A stretch of DNA of 64,000 nucleotides from Oxyruncus cristatus (taxonomy: Eukaryota; Chordata; Aves; Passeriformes; Cotingidae). The position numbers were made by a program, and so were the translations under genes. Positions 59,501 through 64,000 of this stretch are shown one piece after another (within the stretch, counting starts at the first letter, position 1; each line of letters begins with the position of its first letter). The notes beneath the pieces were generated by a model that saw nothing but the letters and a program-made list of their open reading frames with translations, was not told where the DNA came from and made no database searches. The DNA is taken from assembly GCA_013399855.1 (NCBI GenBank), contig VXAY01005987.1, positions 590,208-654,207 on the forward strand. The letters run 5' to 3'.

Positions 59501-62500
59501 AAGCAAACAGCTGTTGGACGAGCTTTCATCCCGGAAATAATCTCAGCAATGAAGCTGTTTGTCTAATTCCTGGGTATTTTTCACTGCTGACAACCATGAG
59601 CTACAGTGTTTCATTCCCTGTTCCTTCTGTGAAACCAGGTTAAAATCATACAAGAGCATGGTTAGGAACAGCCGCTGAATCACACTGTGGGTAACGTCTG
59701 TCTATACTATGAAAAATGCATACAAAAACACAGAGCAGGATATAGGAGAATCACAAGCATTGTTAGATTTAGTCAACACAGCTTTTCCGAGCCCCCCCCC
59801 CCCCCCATTTTTTTTTTCTTTCTTTCTTGGTGGTGATGTTAACGTCATCTATTCAATGTTAACACTTCCCTTTCTAAAAACATTTAAAGCTCCATGAAGT
59901 CCATGTCCAATGCATCATTTCTGCTTGTTGCTCATAGAAATACTCTTGCTGGCAACCTCAAATCCTTGTACATAGAAATACAATTGAGGCAAGCAGAGCA
60001 GGCTCCAAAATGAGTAACAATGGACAGTCCAAATTGCTGAGCAGCATAAACACTTACTTAAAAGGAAAACTGTACGTTCCTTTGAGACCCTGTTGCAAGG
60101 TCTCCTTTTTAAACTGTGGCATAAGGAAAAAACCTGTGTAGAAACATCCCACCATTCAACTCTTAGAGGATTTTATCACCCAGCATTATGGCCAACTTTT
60201 TTTTTTGTTGGTTGGTTGATTGGTATTTTTGTTTTGTTATGTCTTCCAAAATAAAACACAGAGAGATTGGATCACTTGACTTATTCTGCCCTGATATTCT
60301 ACGTGGTATTAACCATACCTCCTTGAGCAGTATGTACTATTACCACTATAGATTTAAGCACGAGAAAACAAGAACCTTCTGGAGTTTTAAACTCTCAGAA
60401 CAAGGATGGTAAGTGTTAGAAAAAGCATTGAAAGGAAAAAAAAGTAAATGAGAAGCAGACTACAAAAATCTTCTCGAATCACTCTTTGAAATTATTTTGC
60501 AGAATGCACCTGTGGTACCTGCAGCACTGTCCTCTATCTTTCATTTACAAAGACCACACTGACACAGTAATTAAAAATCCGTATCTCTCTATTGACTTAA
60601 AACTATCCCATTCTCGTTTATAGTTTGTAGGAGTGAATTTGACCTGGCCTATGAATCTCCTGAATTTTGAAGTAAGTATACAGGGAATCAACAAACACAT
60701 TTCAGCATCCTCGGTTTATCTGCTGTTTGGTTTTGCCGCCATTAACAGTAGCAGCAGTGCACAGACTGCACAGAGGTAACTGCTCTGCATTTTAACAAGT
60801 TCAGCCCACAGGACTGGTTTGGTGTGATATTTCAGGTCTTCTTCAGAGCAAAGGGGAAGAAAGCTCCTTGTGCGGTCTGCAGTCTGCATTTGTTCTCCAG
60901 AATCATAAAGCACTGTGGCTGTGTAAGGAATTTAGGTTTCTTAGGCACAACTGTTAACAGTTAACGCTTCAGAAAATGCACATATGCAAAGACTGAAGTG
61001 GACCACAGGAAAAGAGAGATTTATCTCTTGCAAGGTTTAAGAAGATGAAAAATCCTCATGAGAACTGCTAACCAATGATCAAAACAAAGAATAAACTACA
61101 GACATGAGACAGATACTTTCTTATAAAGAACTTTGCCAAAAAAATGTAATTGAATCTTATTACTTCTCAGGGTTATAATTTTACAAAGTAATGCACTATG
61201 GTAATCTTGCTGATCTTCTTTTGAATATGAATGATGAGGTCATGATACCCACAGTCTCTTTTGCAACCCATTTTCCCAGCACAGAAACCCTAAAAGTAAT
61301 AAGTAAGCAAGCTTACTAGGAGAGAGTCATCTGTAATACATAACCAACAGGTTTTGGAAACAATGATGTGATGCTGGTGTTAATGCTACTCTTTCAAAAT
61401 AATTCTTCCTAATATTATGACTTTTAAGCTAGTACCAGGTCAGGGGCATCAACTTCAGAACCCTATTTAGCTAGAATTTGTACAATGATAAATCACAGAA
61501 GTGTTTCTGCTCTATTGAAGATGCAAAGAAAAGTATGCAAGATTATTTGCTGGAATCATAAAAAATAATGGAGGAAAACAATCATACTCCATAAGTAAGA
61601 ATGTGGTTACAAGGCTGGACTTCCTTTTCTTGTTTTCTCTAATTCTAAGCAAAAGATAAATAAACAAACATCTGCTATTCTTAGAAATCACTTAGTTACA
61701 TTTTTTGCTTGAAAGGTTTTGTGTACCTCCTGATGAATGTGGGGTTTATGAAGGCTACCTGGAAAAAAGAATATTTAACAACTAAGCTTCAGTAGTGGTT
61801 TCTACACAAACAGCAAAGCACAGGATAAAGCATCTGTGGACAACATTCACAAACTGTCACCAGAAGCAGGTGCTTGTGATGGAGCTGCATGGGGAGGGAA
61901 TATATAGATTCCTTCTGGAAAGGAAGGAACTGGGAATAATTGTGGGGAAAGGGCAAAGCTGGACGCTGTATAGAAGGGCACATCGTCAGGCATCAAGCTG
62001 GCAACGTGAGTTTGGTGGGATTTTCCTCAGTAGGCCTGTGGGGAGCTAAGTGACAGTCAAGCAGAGCTGCCAGAGAGAACCCCAAGTTGGAACAAGGATG
62101 ATTTAGATATGTGTGAATAGTATCCAAACAAAAGAAGGCATATCTGTGAGAAAATAGGGGTGAAGAAGGCTATAACCTGGAGTTACCTGAAGTCAAACAT
62201 AACACCAGACTGCCTGTCATGAGGGACCAAAATATTATTGTCAGGACAGAGAAAGTCATGAGTAAAAAGATATGGCTGACAGAAATAAGGAACATGCATC
62301 TTCACTTGCTTACATCATACTGATACATCTAGAAAGGGACTGCAAAGAAACAGGTGAGGCTAAACATTGTTCAGAGAAGATCTCTAGGTGTTCTAATTTA
62401 CACTTTTAGACATCTATTAGCATAGACATCCTCAAGCCAGGCAGGCTGGGGACACCACCTCGATACAGGATACAGGAGAATTAACACAGATCATGACTGA

Positions 62501-64000
62501 AGTCCTGAAGTTGTGCAGAAAAGTTAGAGTTACGAGAAAGCTAGAAGAAAACTGAGATGTGGGAAAAAATAGAGGGCAACATTTCAAGGGGGACGTTAGA
62601 CAAGGAGATAAAAGTGTGAGGACACACCAAACAAGGGAAAAACACAGCAAAGGTCAAAACACAATCCTTGGTAGTTTTGTCAACAAAAGTGGCAGTTCCA
62701 GTGATATGTTGAAGATAGAACCATAGCTTTAGCTAATAAAGTAGTGACAATCTGGCTATAAAGCATGACTTAACGTGTCATGAAATCAATGTTTTTACAG
62801 AAATTATGAGTTAGATTAATGATTTGTACCTCAAAACAATATAGGGCATCAGAATAATAATCCCCATAACCCAGAAATATCTGTAATATTTATTTCATAT
62901 AGCAGGAACAAATACACCTGAAATCCAAGCCACCTTATGAAAGAAGGTATCTGTCAGTTGTAATGTTAAGGTGAATTTTTGTTCTCAAGACTGAACAGAA
63001 ATAACCATTCACAGCACAACACACATGTATTTATTTCCTTTCCTTCATTGCATCTGATACCAGTACAAGTCTCATGAAGGTTGCTCCTCTTCTGCACTCC
63101 CAGCCCTCAGACAAACTGCTCGCATGAACTGAACAGACAGCTGGCAGTGTCTGCCAGACCACAGGAAATATCAAAAGAGGGGACACCTGCTTCAAAAGTG
63201 GAGCCAAGAGATTTGTTTGCTTCTTCTGCTCTATGATCTTCAACAAGGAAGCTGTTGCATGTGTCCAGGGTCAAACAGGAAATGTCAGGGGTCCAGAGAC
63301 TGCAGAACTCAATTCTGAGCTGTTTCCCCACTTCATCCCATTGGTGTAACAGCTGTGTCTAGAGATTATGTGAGCCAGGACAACTTCTGAATAAGCTTGA
63401 ATGTGCCAATACAATGACATGATTTTGTGCTCACTGATTTCAGGTTGAGCAGAAAGTTTTCCGTGGCTGGGGATAGAGAACTCTTGAAAAAGCAAACAAT
63501 GATACTAAAATACTGAAGGTACCTGATTCAATATGATTTTTAGTATTTATTTAATAAGCCCAGGTGAGACAAGTTTAAATTTTAATAATGTTAAGTAAGA
63601 AGCACACAACATGTCTTCTTGGTGTAACAACATATGTTCAATCTGTCAGATACCAATGAGACAAATTCTTCAGCTGTGACTTGTGCTCACAGCATAATTC
63701 TGCTGACATTATTTTTGTTATTCCAAAAGTCAGGTGACTCCATGAGTCTCAAGACAAGACATGTAACAGGTATTTAATCCTATCTAAAAGTACATAATGC
63801 TACTGAGTAAGCTGCTGTTTTTCTTAACAGTTTGGAATTCCAAAAGATATATAATCCAAACTCCAGCCCCAGCCACAGAAAAAGGTGCATCCGGCTTCCT
63901 AAAGGAAATCCTTCTGCTTTGGCTGTATGTTTGGGGAAGTTTTTCAAAGAGGACAACTTTTAAACACAGATATTGTTTTATCATCTGAACAATATTGCCT
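59501..64000. other. NAV3 upstream flank, no gene seen
   Basis: Apart from the C15-T10 run, this is unique AT-rich DNA. No divergent gene, exon or known transposon was recognised. An 84-codon open frame at 61795-62049 (plus) has no recognisable motif. Alternative upstream NAV3 exons could lie here or beyond the right edge, but nothing in the sequence marks them. Confidence 0.5.
59792..59817. repeat. C15 then T10 homopolymer run
   Basis: Fifteen C are followed by one A, ten T and then a short CTTT-type stretch. It is an expanded low-complexity tract in the NAV3 upstream flank. Run length is probably uncertain. Confidence 0.85.

Noticed and set aside
1..64000. CRISPR arrays, tRNA or rRNA genes, bacterial operons
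   Set aside because: No regularly spaced repeats, no tRNA-like box A/box B pairs that I could fold, and the overall composition and repeats are those of a bird nuclear genome.

Overview
This is a vertebrate, almost certainly avian, intronic and gene-flanking window. The clearest taxonomic signal is the repeat content: six fragments of the bird/reptile CR1 LINE, with the typical ATTCTATG-like 3' ends or their reverse complements, and two solo LTRs of avian endogenous-retrovirus type. The CR1 and LTR variants resemble those I associate with Neoaves more than with chicken. That placement is an inference from memory of the families. The DNA is AT-rich by eye, most open reading frames are short and random, and I see no bacterial or viral gene organisation.

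One gene is recognisable. On the minus strand at 58924-58682 lies the first coding exon of NAV3 (neuron navigator 3): 81 codons starting MPVLGVASKLRQPAVGSKPV, ending at a clean splice donor (AAG|GTTAGT). Everything below 58681 is therefore most simply read as NAV3 intron 1, at least 58 kb long and running off the left edge. I could not find the next exon, which begins the calponin-homology domain. Positions from about 59 to 64 kb are the 5' leader, promoter side and upstream flank of NAV3.

Layout: 1-3.5 kb unique intron; 3.5-5.7 kb a 5'-truncated CR1 (+) with a dead reverse-transcriptase frame, into whose 3' part a 402-bp solo LTR has inserted (TG...CA ends, 6-bp target duplication); 5.7-20.4 kb unique; 20.46-21.03 kb a 575-bp solo LTR in minus orientation (5-bp target duplication); 21-29.6 kb unique; 29.6-30.6 kb a CR1 pair in opposite orientations; 30.6-42.3 kb unique, with a 98-N gap at 38.6 kb; 42.3-43.0 kb two different CR1 3' ends side by side (-); 44.1-44.5 kb a near-identical doublet joined by a single N, probably an assembly artefact; 44.5-54.4 kb unique, with a 58-N gap at 53.9 kb; 54.4-54.7 kb CR1 (-); 54.7-58.7 kb unique; 58.7-59.5 kb NAV3 exon 1 and leader; 59.5-64 kb upstream flank with long homopolymers.

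I found no convincing novel multi-gene system. The items most worth a second look are the NAV3 leader (two short upstream ORFs and an AP-1-like palindrome), the two well-bounded solo LTRs (one co-oriented with NAV3 and carrying both TATA and AATAAA signals), and the doublet at the single N.
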